Shown here in pieces: positions 44,819-54,640 of a stretch of DNA of 64,000 bases; position 1 is the stretch's first letter; every line of letters starts with the position of its first letter. This DNA comes from Sediminitomix flava. GTDB taxonomy: Bacteria > Bacteroidota > Bacteroidia > Cytophagales > Flammeovirgaceae. Both the position numbers and the translations under genes were made by a program. The notes beneath the pieces were generated by a model. That model was not told the DNA's origin, ran no database searches, and was given only the letters and a program-made list of their open reading frames with translations. Location: positions 934,101 to 998,100 of the forward strand of contig NZ_QGDO01000003.1 in assembly GCF_003149185.1 (NCBI RefSeq), in the 5' to 3' direction.

Positions 44819-46090
44819 CTAATGCTTAAGTTTCGTTAGTTGACATTGAATCTTTTTTCCTCGCACGGCAGGTGTATTGGGTTTATCTGCACATTCACAA
44901 AGTCTCGTAGAACCGTAATCATTTAAAGATTCATGTGCATCTGACCTTGCCCAAATAGTAACAAGCGCACCTTCTGCAGGTTTTGCTTCACAGTTGCCAT
45001 CTACTTCAAATGCATGAATTGTGTTCTCATGAAAATATACCAAAGGGTCTCTATCATAAGATGAACTAGACCACATTGTATGTTCATTTGGCATTCCTGC
45101 ATCAAACTGTACAATTCGTTCATCTTTTGTTTCTTTAACTGTGACAAGCTTATCATTATTCTCTCTTATTGCAAAAGTCTTGAATTGGTTAGTACATGCA
45201 GGCTGTCTCATTGTGTAGTATAGTTCCGAAATTGCATGATTATGGTATGGGTATAAAGTGTTTACAGCTTGAACTACCATCCCAACTTCAGCACCTACTT
45301 TTTCTCCATTTATCTCATCAATGCGTAATAAACCCCAATGCCCAAGTATTTCGGCATAGGCGTAACCACCTCTTACGTTTAAAAAATTCCTCTTATTTCT
45401 CTCACTATCTTCTGCATACATCGGATTCCATCCTACACCTGCCCATAAGTTTGGCAAGGCTTTCGCACTAACATCATAAGGAAAGTTGGGAGGAGTTTTG
45501 ATACCGTCTCCTGTAATCATTTCATAAAAGTTTTTTGAGAAGTCTAATCCATATTCCATTACTTCTTGATTGGTAACTTTCGTATTGAAAAATTCTTCAA
45601 AGGTCATTCTATCTAGCCATTGTGCAACTTCCGATTTTTCTTCTAGCTCTTTACTCGGAGAATAAATCCAATCAACTTCTTTACGAGCAGCAAAGCACTT
45701 TTTAGCAGTTTCGGGGTTATGGAGAATCTGATAAATATGTTTTACCATCAGTTGCATATCACGACGATCCATGATACACATTTTCTTAAATCCATCTACA
45801 GTTTCATAAGTTGCAACATCCGAATCAATACAATTACTACCTTCAGGTGTTGTGGTAAGTGCTATTACAAAAGCGTTTAGGTATTTGAGACTCTCACCCC
45901 AAAGTATATCTATGTATCTTTGATCTTCTTTACTGTATTTTACTTCTTTTTCTAAACATTTACAGTCAATATTTTTAAGATCCTCTGGATCAAGAAAATC
46001 TGGTATTTCGGGAATATTTTGGGAAAAACTCAATTGAAAATGAAAAGAAAGTAGAAAGCTTATAAGTAAGGAAGTGATTCTAGTTTTCAT
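44819..46090 (-). CDS. dddY: DddY-like DMSP lyase (exported cupin), putative
   Basis: 423-residue exported protein (signal peptide cleavage near LSFSQ). An N-terminal helical domain (about 40-200) precedes a C-terminal cupin. The metal site reads YPYHNHAISELYY (His283, His285, Glu289, Tyr291), with further His at 354 and 359 in YFHENTIHAFE. Spacing H-x-H-x3-E-x-Y plus a distant His fits cupin DMSP lyases, and a ~400-residue periplasmic enzyme with a helical cap fits DddY in particular, which splits dimethylsulfoniopropionate into dimethyl sulfide and acrylate. The call rests on remembered family motifs, so a related cupin of other function is possible. It is downstream of and codirectional with a porin gene. 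Confidence 0.55.
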   Translation of the reverse strand: MKTRITSLLISFLLSFHFQLSFSQNIPEIPDFLDPEDLKNIDCKCLEKEVKYSKEDQRYIDILWGESLKYLNAFVIALTTTPEGSNCIDSDVATYETVDGFKKMCIMDRRDMQLMVKHIYQILHNPETAKKCFAARKEVDWIYSPSKELEEKSEVAQWLDRMTFEEFFNTKVTNQEVMEYGLDFSKNFYEMITGDGIKTPPNFPYDVSAKALPNLWAGVGWNPMYAEDSERNKRNFLNVRGGYAYAEILGHWGLLRIDEINGEKVGAEVGMVVQAVNTLYPYHNHAISELYYTMRQPACTNQFKTFAIRENNDKLVTVKETKDERIVQFDAGMPNEHTMWSSSSYDRDPLVYFHENTIHAFEVDGNCEAKPAEGALVTIWARSDAHESLNDYGSTRLCECADKPNTPAVRGKKIQCQLTKLKH

Positions 46091-46113
46091 ATTTATCTAA
46101 TTAGATTCATTGG

Positions 46114-47325
46114 TTAGAAGTACCATTCTAAGGAAAAGTTATATCGAAATTCCCATGCATTGCTATCAGCTGACCCAGCACCTAATCCACTGTTTTCAAA
46201 TGAATCATTGAAAAACCAAGCATTTTGAGCCGCCATAAAATCAGTCCAGATGTAAAATGGTCCAGCTTGTAAAACAAAACCTGGGTTAATTATTTGAGAG
46301 TCACTAAATGAGGATTCGTCTTTGTATACGCCACTATATTCTATGTAGGCACTGAAATTGTCAAATAGCCACCAGTTTATATCCCAATACTTTCTGAGTC
46401 CTCCGACAACTGTAAAAGCTTTAGATGCAATCAGTCTCTGATCAGAGAAAAATCCTAAAAGTACGGTTCGATCATCAACTCCTTCAGGGTTATTGGGTTC
46501 AAATTCATAGCGAAGAAATTGAGCGTAAGGATTCCACTGTCCATAATTCCCTACATAATGAAGTGCAGAAGCCCATCTGAATCCATCACCTCTTTCAACT
46601 TGATTATTAATAGCACCTACTTCACCAGAGATACCTATTTCAGTTTTATTTTCAGTATCATAACCAAATGTATATGCAAATCTTGCATTGAGTTGGTTCC
46701 GCTCAAAGTTTTGTTGATCTCCATTTATGACTAAATCGGGCGCCCACCTATTAGTTGCTGTCGGAATGTTGTATTCTTCATTTCTGAAATAAGCGAGTTG
46801 AAGATCAATTGGTCCTTTTTTATAGATATAATGCAAACCTGCATCATGATCGCTTTCCATTCCCAAATAGTAGTTTAGCGAGTACCAGAAACTAGAAGAA
46901 ATCGAAGGCATTGCACCAAAAGGTGCTTCTGTAATACCATACCTAAGTGTATGAGCTTTATCAAACTCAACACCGACCCACATATGATGTACTGCAAACT
47001 GATAGCTCCACCAACGTACTTGAGCTGAAAATTTTAGAAAAGTATTCTTCTCTATACCATAATTTCCATTTACAGAAATACGAAACTGATCGAAGTAAAA
47101 TCCTCTTTGATTGGCTTGATTTGATTGCTCCCAGTTTTGAAGGGCAGAACGTAGCCAAACAGCTCCCCCTAAAGTAAATTCGGATTTTGGTCCTACTTGA
47201 ATCGTTGTGGCTTTTTCAGGGATGGTATCATTTAGGTTTTGTAAGGGTTTTCCTATACTTATTAAGCTGAAGCTTAAAAGTATAAAGGTTATTAGGATTG
47301 GTAAGTTTATTATTTTGGGCTTCAT
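46114..47325 (-). CDS. outer-membrane porin (OprP-like barrel)
   Basis: 403-residue beta-barrel. An N-terminal signal (MKPKIINLPILITFILLSFS...) is followed by TLGGAVWLRSALQNWEQS, FYFDQFRISVNGNYG and repeated amphipathic strands, ending in RYNFSLEWYF with a terminal Phe as outer-membrane proteins require. Resembles phosphate-selective/OprP-type porins. Only 23 bp separate it from the DddY-like gene, so they form one unit and the porin may admit that enzyme's substrate (inference). Confidence 0.75.
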   Translation of the reverse strand: MKPKIINLPILITFILLSFSLISIGKPLQNLNDTIPEKATTIQVGPKSEFTLGGAVWLRSALQNWEQSNQANQRGFYFDQFRISVNGNYGIEKNTFLKFSAQVRWWSYQFAVHHMWVGVEFDKAHTLRYGITEAPFGAMPSISSSFWYSLNYYLGMESDHDAGLHYIYKKGPIDLQLAYFRNEEYNIPTATNRWAPDLVINGDQQNFERNQLNARFAYTFGYDTENKTEIGISGEVGAINNQVERGDGFRWASALHYVGNYGQWNPYAQFLRYEFEPNNPEGVDDRTVLLGFFSDQRLIASKAFTVVGGLRKYWDINWWLFDNFSAYIEYSGVYKDESSFSDSQIINPGFVLQAGPFYIWTDFMAAQNAWFFNDSFENSGLGAGSADSNAWEFRYNFSLEWYF

Positions 47326-47741
47326 AAGAATCCAAAGTTTATAAAGAACAGAAATGTCTTTGCTTTGGAATATAGGAAGCTTTTATTCTTAAGAGAGGAA
47401 GTGAGTATTAGTCTACATAATTTTCTATAAGTATTCCATGATAAGACCTTTTTCATTCAATTTTTAATGCTTGAGAAGCTGTAGCCTTAGTGTTTTCACA
47501 AAAACTAAACACTGTGGTAAAATCTTCAGAATTGATATTTTCTATTTTTATCAATTATAAAAACTGTTGATGACCTTCATTTCCTAAACTTTAGGAATAA
47601 AGAGTAGTCTTTAAACCATTAACTAGAGTATTGATGTCTACAAACACTAGAATCTTATTGATTTTCTTACACCTAAGTCATATTTCAAATGATAAAAAGT
47701 AGTTTGATATATATCACCTAGAAATCTACTAAATTCTAAAA
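47326..47741. other. 416-bp divergent region with two palindromes
   Basis: No gene. TTCCTAAACTTTAGGAA (47581-47597) is a perfect inverted repeat around one C. AGTGTTT (47489-47495) pairs with AAACACT (47507-47513). Both are possible operators for the divergent porin and amidohydrolase genes. Confidence 0.45.
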
Positions 47742-49499
47742 ATGAAGAAGTCAATTTTATTCTTTGTAGTATTATTTTCAATGTTCTCAGCGTGCAGCAA
47801 GTCTAAAGAAAGTAATAAAGAGGCTGATAGCGAATCGAGTAAGCTTCAGCAAACGATGTTTTATGGAGGTGATATCATCACAATGGAGGGAGAGGAACCT
47901 GTCTATGCTGAGGCTATAGTTCAAGCTGATGGGAAAATTCTATTTGTGGGAAGTAAGGCAGAAGCTTTAGAAAAGTATGAAGGTAAAGCAGAAGAAATTG
48001 ACTTGAAAGGTAAAACGCTGTTACCTGCTTTTTTAGATGGTCACGGACATATTTATAATGTTGGATTAGTTTCTATGTTTGCGAACTTATTACCACCACC
48101 AGATGGCCCAGGGACTGATGTTCAAGCAATAGTGAATACATTGAATGATTTCAAAGAGACTGAGAAAGGAAAGTGGGCAATAAATAAATTTGGTTGGATA
48201 GCAGGTAATGGCTATGATGACTCTCAGTTAAAAGAAAAAGACCATCCTAAGGCGAAAGATCTTGATAAGGTAAGTGAAGAATACCCGATTTTAATTATAC
48301 ATCAATCAGGACATCTGGGAGTAGTTAATACCAAAGGGTTAGAACTTATGGGTTGGACTTCTAAAGATACTCCTAACCCAGAAGAAGGTAAACTACGTCG
48401 TAATAAAGATGGAACACCAAATGGTGTCATGGAAGAAAATGCTTTTTTTATGGCATTAGCGAAACTATTTGAGAAGGCAGATGAAGAAGTTCATGCCAAA
48501 GCAATTGCTTTGGGACAAGAACAGTATGCTCAAAACGGATATTTAACTGCGCAAGAAGGGAGAACGACCCCAGATCAAGTAAGATCGATTATTAAAGAAG
48601 TCAATGCTGATAAACTCTATATTGATGTGGTATCTTACCCTGATATGAGAATGAAAGGTGCTTATGATATTATGAATGGAGATTATTATAGTCATAAACA
48701 TCTTTATACTAAAAAGTTTAGAATTGGAGGTGTTAAACTAACGTTGGATGGCTCCCCACAAGGGAAAACAGCTTGGCTGACTCAACATTATCATAAGCCA
48801 CCACAAGGTGAGGGGGAAAATTATAAAGGTTATCCGATAATGGATGACGCCAAAGCAAATCAGTATTTGGAAGATGCCTTCAAAAATAAGTGGCAAATCA
48901 TATGTCATACCAATGGCGATGCTGCCATAGATCAATATCTAAATGCAATAGCTCTGGCACAAGAGAAGTATGATTATGAAAATCACCGTTCTGTGATTAT
49001 TCATGGGCAAACCATCCGTAAAGATCAAATAGAACGTGCTGCAAAAATGAATGTAGATGCGTCCCTTTTTCCAATGCATACTTTTTATTGGGGTGATTGG
49101 CATGTGGAGTCTGTATTAGGTCACCCTCGTGCTGATTATATATCTCCTTGCAAAGATGCACTGACGGCAGGGCTTAATCTAACTTCTCACCATGATGCTC
49201 CTGTTACTTTCCCGAATTCAATGAGAGTCTTGGATGCCACAGTTAATCGCGTTACGAGAAGTGGAAAAATATTAGGTCCGGAACAAAGACTCTCAGCCTA
49301 TGAAGGTTTAAAAACACTAACATCATGGGCTGCTTATCAATATTTTGAAGAAGATCGTAAAGGTACTTTAGCTAAAGGTAAACTTGCAGATTTTGTAATC
49401 TTAGATAAAAATCCTCTAAAAGTTGATCCATTAAATATTCATGATATCAAAATAGAAGAGTCGATAAAAGAAGGTAAAACGGTATATAAGTCTAATTAA
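47742..49499 (+). CDS. YtcJ-like amidohydrolase lipoprotein
   Basis: 585-residue member of the metal-dependent amidohydrolase superfamily (YtcJ/COG1574 type). Lipobox FSAC at the N-terminus (MKKSILFFVVLFSMFSAC) predicts an envelope lipoprotein. Metal motif LPAFLDGHGHIYNVG, central GGVKLTLDGSPQGKTAWLT, ICHTNGDAAIDQYL, SVIIHGQ and a C-terminal KLADFVILDKNPL are typical. Substrates of this group are poorly known (amides, formamides, cyclic ureides). Confidence 0.82.
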   Translation: MKKSILFFVVLFSMFSACSKSKESNKEADSESSKLQQTMFYGGDIITMEGEEPVYAEAIVQADGKILFVGSKAEALEKYEGKAEEIDLKGKTLLPAFLDGHGHIYNVGLVSMFANLLPPPDGPGTDVQAIVNTLNDFKETEKGKWAINKFGWIAGNGYDDSQLKEKDHPKAKDLDKVSEEYPILIIHQSGHLGVVNTKGLELMGWTSKDTPNPEEGKLRRNKDGTPNGVMEENAFFMALAKLFEKADEEVHAKAIALGQEQYAQNGYLTAQEGRTTPDQVRSIIKEVNADKLYIDVVSYPDMRMKGAYDIMNGDYYSHKHLYTKKFRIGGVKLTLDGSPQGKTAWLTQHYHKPPQGEGENYKGYPIMDDAKANQYLEDAFKNKWQIICHTNGDAAIDQYLNAIALAQEKYDYENHRSVIIHGQTIRKDQIERAAKMNVDASLFPMHTFYWGDWHVESVLGHPRADYISPCKDALTAGLNLTSHHDAPVTFPNSMRVLDATVNRVTRSGKILGPEQRLSAYEGLKTLTSWAAYQYFEEDRKGTLAKGKLADFVILDKNPLKVDPLNIHDIKIEESIKEGKTVYKSN

Positions 49500-49515
49500 G
49501 CTTCCTGGATATCAG

Positions 49516-49587
49516 AAGGGTAAAGCTTTTGTTTAAATAGGTTAAGATTAGAAAATCTATTTTAATTTAAAATTTAGCATTACCCTT
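49516..49587. terminator. possible bidirectional hairpin between convergent genes
   Basis: AAGGGTAAAGCT (49516-49527) and AGCATTACCCTT (49576-49587) are inverted with one mismatch but lie 48 bp apart and overlap the stop of the minus-strand gene. Weak. Confidence 0.3.
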
Positions 49588-49900
49588 TTGATCTTTTAAA
49601 AGAAATGATTTTACCCTTCCACTGATGTTTATTGATTTCATAGACATAGCTACAAAATACTTTCATTGTATTCAGGTTAAATACAATACTTACAACTTCT
49701 CGACTTTGCTCTAGCCAGCTAATGAAAATTATTTCAGAGGCAACTTCAACAAAATCATATTTTTCTATTCCAGAATGCCCTTTAGCAACTCCCGCAAGGC
49801 AAGTCCAAACTAAAGTACTCTCTTCAAATTCTAATTTATAAGATTCACCGTTATCATATTCATAGATTAATGTCTGACCAATTAGCTCTGATTTTTCCAT
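49580..49900 (-). CDS. MoaF-like small calycin-type protein
   Basis: 106 residues, all beta-rich: IGQTLIYEYDNGESYKLEFE, LVWTCLAGVAKGHSGIEKYD and IIFISWLEQSREVVSIVFNL. The pattern of DNG, then W...G...G, then SW-E, resembles MoaF-type lipocalin-like domains, which bind small ligands. Cytoplasmic by absence of a signal. Function not known. Confidence 0.6.
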   Translation of the reverse strand: MEKSELIGQTLIYEYDNGESYKLEFEESTLVWTCLAGVAKGHSGIEKYDFVEVASEIIFISWLEQSREVVSIVFNLNTMKVFCSYVYEINKHQWKGKIISFKRSKG

Positions 49901-50079
49901 ATCTGTACATTCTATTTGATGTTTTTATAGATTCTAATCTTATAACAATAACAGTATATGAAATTGAACATTGATCAATACATTCTTTACCCTCAATTAA
50001 GGAGTATTACTTATTTCTAAAATAACAGTATAAATTTTTTGATGTGTTTGAATTAACTCTACTACTAGAGTAGTGACGT

Positions 50080-50511
50080 TTATTGATTAGTGACTTCGTT
50101 ATTGTTAGATTCAGTGATGAACGTTTCAACAATTTCAATAAACATCTCCTTTGTCATCGGTTTACTTTTGAAGGCATTGAGGTGTTTATATTTTTTTGCT
50201 TTTTCAGCATCATCAGGATTAAGGGATGTGGTTAACATGATAATTACTTTTCCACCATGTAAATCTAAGTCTAGCTTTTCATAGGTTTCCAAAAATTCCC
50301 AACCATTCATCAAGGGCATATTGATATCTAAAAAAATAATATCAGGTTTAGGATACTGACCATTAATCTGTGTTTTTAGGTAATTGATCGCATCATTGCC
50401 ATTTTTACATGAATCAATATTTTCCGCTAAACCCGTTTCTTCTAAAATAATAGTGTTGATGTAATTATCTACTTCACGGTCATCAACCAATAGTATTCTC
50501 TTTAATTTCAT
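50080..50511 (-). CDS. single-domain response regulator (CheY-like)
   Basis: 143 residues consisting of one receiver domain. Acidic pocket LLVDD (10-11), phosphoacceptor Asp62 in IIFLDINMPLMNGWEFLE, switch Thr in MLTTSLNPDD and Lys in AFKSKPM. No output domain. The nearest histidine kinase (52.3 kb) is in another unit, so pairing is uncertain. Confidence 0.9.
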   Translation of the reverse strand: MKLKRILLVDDREVDNYINTIILEETGLAENIDSCKNGNDAINYLKTQINGQYPKPDIIFLDINMPLMNGWEFLETYEKLDLDLHGGKVIIMLTTSLNPDDAEKAKKYKHLNAFKSKPMTKEMFIEIVETFITESNNNEVTNQ

Positions 50512-50934
50512 AATAGTTATTTAATGAGGTTATTAAAAAAATGGGTTTTAGGTATTACATAGATAATATGTATTAAGAAATTAGTTTAAACTCATTCACA
50601 AGTTTCATTTTAAAAAAGTAGATAAGTTTAATAATTACTTAGAATAATCAAATGAATTTTTCATATGTACTTAAACTAAAATAGTTATAGATGTTAGATT
50701 TTTATTGAATTAAAAAATATGAGCTAACGTAACAAGGTGTACGCAATTAGTGCCTTAATCTTCTAGAAATATAATTAAACAGAGGTGGTATAACCGTCGA
50801 TGTATAGGTCATCCTAATTAATTATCAAAAGCTCACTAAAAAAATTGCTTAAACCTATCCAATTCCAGAGCTTTTTTTCTAATTCACAAGAAGACTCTTG
50901 AATTGGATAAGTTTTATTTAATAGCAAAAAGAGA
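50512..50934. other. 423-bp region without a gene
   Basis: Holds the upstream region of the response regulator and, near 50851-50914, the terminator-like hairpin of the lipoprotein gene to the right. Nothing else was recognised. Confidence 0.5.
50851..50914 (-). terminator. imperfect hairpin after DUF1254/DUF1214 gene
   Basis: Arms of 20 nt (50851-50870 and 50895-50914) match as inverted copies with two mismatches; on the minus strand a T-rich stretch follows. Confidence 0.5.
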
Positions 50935-52017
50935 CTAATCCTGTAGTAATTCAAATTTTATGTTTTGATTGGCTTTACTCATATAATCTAAAATAGCAGA
51001 TTTACTTTCTGGTCGATATAAACGAATTAGAATAGCCCATCCAGGAACTACATCTATATTATTTTTCTTGTCAGGGCAATTAAAATGAAAGGTATATGTA
51101 CCATCATCATTAGCTTTGGCCATTCTATTATTGAGTGCAAAATTGTCTGTCGCAATCCAACCTTCTTTATTATAAGTAGTGACAGAGAAGAACCCACCTT
51201 TATCAAACTGAATAGGAGGGATGGGCAGGGTTAATGAAGCACATTTTCCTTCTTGAATTTCTTTATTGGGTTGAATAGTATTTAAATAAGCAGCATGCTC
51301 TACTGGTAATCCGAAAATACCTACGGCTGAGGCAATCAGGAATTGTAAAGAATCTACTTCATCTTTTGTACCGAAATAATAAGCAGGTTTATCTGCTTCT
51401 TTCATTCTCGCTTTTAAGCGTTTTCTAGTTTCATCTAAAGACTTTTGATCAAACCCTTTTTCATGGTAAGCAGTATTTGAATTGGCTAAAATCTGAACAT
51501 TGTCTTGATGCTCGTGTGCCTCAGCATAACCTGCTGAATCTAGCGTTCTGACACCTGTTCGCATATTTAGAAATAAATGATTTCCTAGAGCTACATCATC
51601 AGTTGTGAAAGTCTTAGACTCTCCAGGATATACAACACCAATTGTATATTGGTTTTCATCTAACACTTGAATAACTGAATATACATCCCATTCTGGGTTT
51701 ACCAAGGTTGCTCCTTCAGATATATCCACAACGGCATGAGAGTACATAACATCTTGATTTTCTCTCACAACAAATTGATTGTCTTTATCAGACATTTGAC
51801 GAGCATGTCTGAACGTATTTACATCATGTTCTTTAGAATGATTAAGCATATATAAGTCCGTCTCTGCTATGGTAAAGTTAGATTCGTCAACTTTAATTTT
51901 TCCATCAGCAGTTTTTTCTTTTATGTAATCAAACTCTTTTTCTTGAGCTTTATCTGACTTTTGTGTTGAGCAGGCAATTTGTAAGATTAGAATAATGAAT
52001 ATCAATATATTCTTCAT
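50935..52017 (-). CDS. DUF1254/DUF1214 domain lipoprotein
   Basis: 360 residues. Lipobox QIAC (MKNILIFIILILQIAC). The N-terminal DUF1254 region includes NQDVMYSHAVVDISEGA; the C-terminal DUF1214 region includes FFSVTTYNKEGWIATDNFAL and VPGWAILIRLYRPE. Members occur widely as exported proteins, with no settled biochemical role. Single-gene unit. Confidence 0.82.
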   Translation of the reverse strand: MKNILIFIILILQIACSTQKSDKAQEKEFDYIKEKTADGKIKVDESNFTIAETDLYMLNHSKEHDVNTFRHARQMSDKDNQFVVRENQDVMYSHAVVDISEGATLVNPEWDVYSVIQVLDENQYTIGVVYPGESKTFTTDDVALGNHLFLNMRTGVRTLDSAGYAEAHEHQDNVQILANSNTAYHEKGFDQKSLDETRKRLKARMKEADKPAYYFGTKDEVDSLQFLIASAVGIFGLPVEHAAYLNTIQPNKEIQEGKCASLTLPIPPIQFDKGGFFSVTTYNKEGWIATDNFALNNRMAKANDDGTYTFHFNCPDKKNNIDVVPGWAILIRLYRPESKSAILDYMSKANQNIKFELLQD

Positions 52018-52341
52018 AGTTTAATGATTACCGTTAGATACTATCTTAAAATCCTTCTTTTCAAAAACTGATAGTGAATGGATAAAATTCTGAATGAACC
52101 AGAATTTTGAGAAGTTGAAAGAAAGTGTTTAATGCAAGATTAAAAAGTTCATACTTAGCATGGTGAAAATACACGTTTTCCATTTCTTTAATGTCATTTC
52201 AATTCTACGCAAATGGAATGATAAAATATAGCCAATATAAGTACTAAGTAATACTTGATCGATAAAAGCAAAAAAATACCAATTCTTTGCATATTAATTT
52301 AGAGTAAATGTTAATCGGTATTTTATGACACTCGTTAAATA
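52018..52341. other. 324-bp divergent region with 9-bp inverted repeat
   Basis: AAAATTCTG (52084-52092) and CAGAATTTT (52100-52108) form a perfect inverted repeat 67 bp before the DUF1254/DUF1214 lipoprotein start. No gene is visible. Confidence 0.45.
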
Positions 52342-53700
52342 ATGAATCTTGCTTATTTCATCAAATGCTTCAGTATTGATATGCTGATTGGAGAAGAAAA
52401 AAGGTTTTCTCTGAAGGAAAGAATGATAAATGCAATTTTCATTGGGGTGATTATTGTGGATGTTACTCTATTGTTAAGCCTTAACTCAGCTTTTAGTCTA
52501 AACTTTGTTTTAGCTTTTATCTCTTCGATTATTTTATCATTAACTGGTTACTTTTCGGTTAGAAAGTGGCAATTGTATACGCTGGGTATGATCTGCCTTT
52601 GCTTACTTCAATTAATCACTATAATAATGGCTTGGATGGAGTTAGGTGGCCTAGTTAGTTTATCTCCTCTTACTTTTATGACAGCAGTTGTTGTTGATCT
52701 TCACCTTCTACCTAAAAAGTATCACTCTAAGTTTATAAAATGTGTTATAGTCTTATTTTTTGTTTTTGTAATTTTAGAATTCAATTACCCCGAAATTATT
52801 CTAGAAACCACAAAGTCTCCACAAGTTAATTTAGCTATCGCGAGTATACATTGGGCGGGAATGTTATTCTTTTCTATATCAACTATAGTTTTGTTTAAAA
52901 ACGAGTATGACTATACCCAGTCTCTATTATTAAAACAAAAAGAAGAATTAGCTGATCTTTTAGAAAAGGAGAAAGAGCTTCACCATATGAAAGGTGAATT
53001 TGTAGCAATGGTCTCACATCAGTTTCGTACACCAATGACCGTTATACAGAGTACTGTAAATTTAATGGAATTAAAATTAACCAAATTCTTTAATGGAGAA
53101 CATCATTTAAATCTGGCTAAACAGTTTTATAAAATTTATGGAGCTTTAAATAATCTAAGTGGTATTGTAGATAGTGTATTGAGTTTTGAAACGATTGAAT
53201 CAAGAAATGTGAAATTAAATCCTGTAGTTCTTGATTTATCATCCTTAGTTGAAGATATCATTCGTAATTATCCTTGTTCTGAAGAAATTATCAAAACGAA
53301 TTTGAAGTGTCAAGGTCCATCTAGAAATGTTCTTGCTGATCCACTTTTAATTGAACAATCTTTGACAAACCTTATTTCTAATGCCTTGAAATATGATAGT
53401 CAGAATAGATTTCCCGAAATAAGTTTACACTTTAAGGAACATTCAGTAGAACTTTTAGTCTCAGACCGAGGAATAGGTATTCCAAAATCAGAGCAAAACC
53501 GACTCTTTACTCCTTTTTACAGAGCTGAAAATGTATCAAGTATTAGAGGTACAGGGATTGGACTTTTTGTTGTTAAAAATTTTGTTGAGTTACACAGAGG
53601 AAATATCTCTGTACAGAGTGAGGAGGGAATAGGCACAACATTTAAAATTACGCTTCCAGTTTTAGTGAATCAAAAATATGAGAATGAAATTAGGAGATAA
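52342..53700 (+). CDS. membrane sensor histidine kinase
   Basis: 452 residues. Six or seven hydrophobic segments fill about residues 30-185, a short coiled region follows (QKEELADLLEKEKELHHM), then the HisKA box with His226 in FVAMVSHQFRTPMT. The ATPase domain shows the N box NLISNALKYD, G1 DRGIGIPKSEQ, F box LFTPFYRAENV and G2 GTGIGLFVVKNFVELHRG. No periplasmic sensor domain of size, so it probably senses within the membrane. No response regulator is adjacent. Confidence 0.88.
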   Translation: MNLAYFIKCFSIDMLIGEEKRFSLKERMINAIFIGVIIVDVTLLLSLNSAFSLNFVLAFISSIILSLTGYFSVRKWQLYTLGMICLCLLQLITIIMAWMELGGLVSLSPLTFMTAVVVDLHLLPKKYHSKFIKCVIVLFFVFVILEFNYPEIILETTKSPQVNLAIASIHWAGMLFFSISTIVLFKNEYDYTQSLLLKQKEELADLLEKEKELHHMKGEFVAMVSHQFRTPMTVIQSTVNLMELKLTKFFNGEHHLNLAKQFYKIYGALNNLSGIVDSVLSFETIESRNVKLNPVVLDLSSLVEDIIRNYPCSEEIIKTNLKCQGPSRNVLADPLLIEQSLTNLISNALKYDSQNRFPEISLHFKEHSVELLVSDRGIGIPKSEQNRLFTPFYRAENVSSIRGTGIGLFVVKNFVELHRGNISVQSEEGIGTTFKITLPVLVNQKYENEIRR

Positions 53701-53817
53701 AAAGTAACTGAAGATATTTCGAAACTAGGGAAGTAAATTTTAAAATGAACATCACTTGTTAGTAGTATATATTTAAATTAAATTTAATGTATTACTTTTT
53801 TCAAATAATTATTTTTT

Positions 53818-54555
53818 ATGAGTTACCCAGAACTTTTTAAAGACTTAGTACAGACTTATAATCCAAAATCAGAATCATTTTTAGACGGAATTGATCGAAT
53901 TCAACCAAATCCATATTACTTAGGTTTTGGTTTCCCTGACTCTAAAATCTTAATCATAGGACAAGAAAAAGCTATTGATCCTTCCAAAACTCATATTGTG
54001 AAAAATGAGTCTATGGAAAACTTAAGGCAGTGGGATGTATTAATTGAAGAAGAAATTGATGATGTAGGCTACCATTATTACGGAGAAGAAGTCGATTTTA
54101 AAAATCCTTTGCATCCTTACAAAAAGAAAGGAGGGAAAACGTGGGGTTGTTACGAAAAGCTTTTAAAATCAATTTATCCAGAACTCTCAGAAAGTAGAGT
54201 TGAAAATACTTTTTTTCTTAAAGCATTCATTACTGAAGTTAATTCTGAGGTTTCAAAAACACAGTTGGGAAATAAAACAACCGAGGAGAGAAGAGCTTTG
54301 TTGAAACACGATTTCTACAAATCTTTCCCTGTAACTTTACTCGCTTTTGGGGATTATATGGGTAAAAGTGAAATTCAAGACCTTTTTGAAGTTGATTTTG
54401 TTGAAGACCTTTCTATCCCAAATGAAAAACTAGTAGTATTTAAAGACAGTAAAAGAGAGCGTTTGATCATACAAAGTCGTCAATTTAGTAACGCTATTTC
54501 AGATGAGTATATCAAAGAAAAAGTAGCTAAACTAGCCAAAGAACATTTGTCTTAA
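53818..54555 (+). CDS. hypothetical protein, possibly uracil-DNA-glycosylase-like fold
   Basis: 245-residue soluble protein. SKILIIGQEKAIDPS resembles motif A placement of uracil-DNA glycosylases (GQDPYH region), GKTWGCYEKLL and NTFFLKAFITEVN follow as in that fold, and RLIIQSRQFSNAISDEYI occupies the motif B position but without the usual HPSP. This comparison is tentative and catalytic residues are not clear. No useful neighbours. Confidence 0.5.
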   Translation: MSYPELFKDLVQTYNPKSESFLDGIDRIQPNPYYLGFGFPDSKILIIGQEKAIDPSKTHIVKNESMENLRQWDVLIEEEIDDVGYHYYGEEVDFKNPLHPYKKKGGKTWGCYEKLLKSIYPELSESRVENTFFLKAFITEVNSEVSKTQLGNKTTEERRALLKHDFYKSFPVTLLAFGDYMGKSEIQDLFEVDFVEDLSIPNEKLVVFKDSKRERLIIQSRQFSNAISDEYIKEKVAKLAKEHLS

Positions 54556-54572
54556 AATATTCTTTAAATAGC

Positions 54573-54621
54573 TAAAAAAAATCCCCAACACTGACTAAGT
54601 AATCAATGTTGGGGATTTTTT
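54573..54621. terminator. bidirectional hairpin terminator
   Basis: AAATCCCCAACA (54579-54590) pairs with TGTTGGGGATTT (54607-54618); A7 before, T7 after. Confidence 0.85.
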
Positions 54622-54640
54622 TATGTCTGATTTTGAATTA

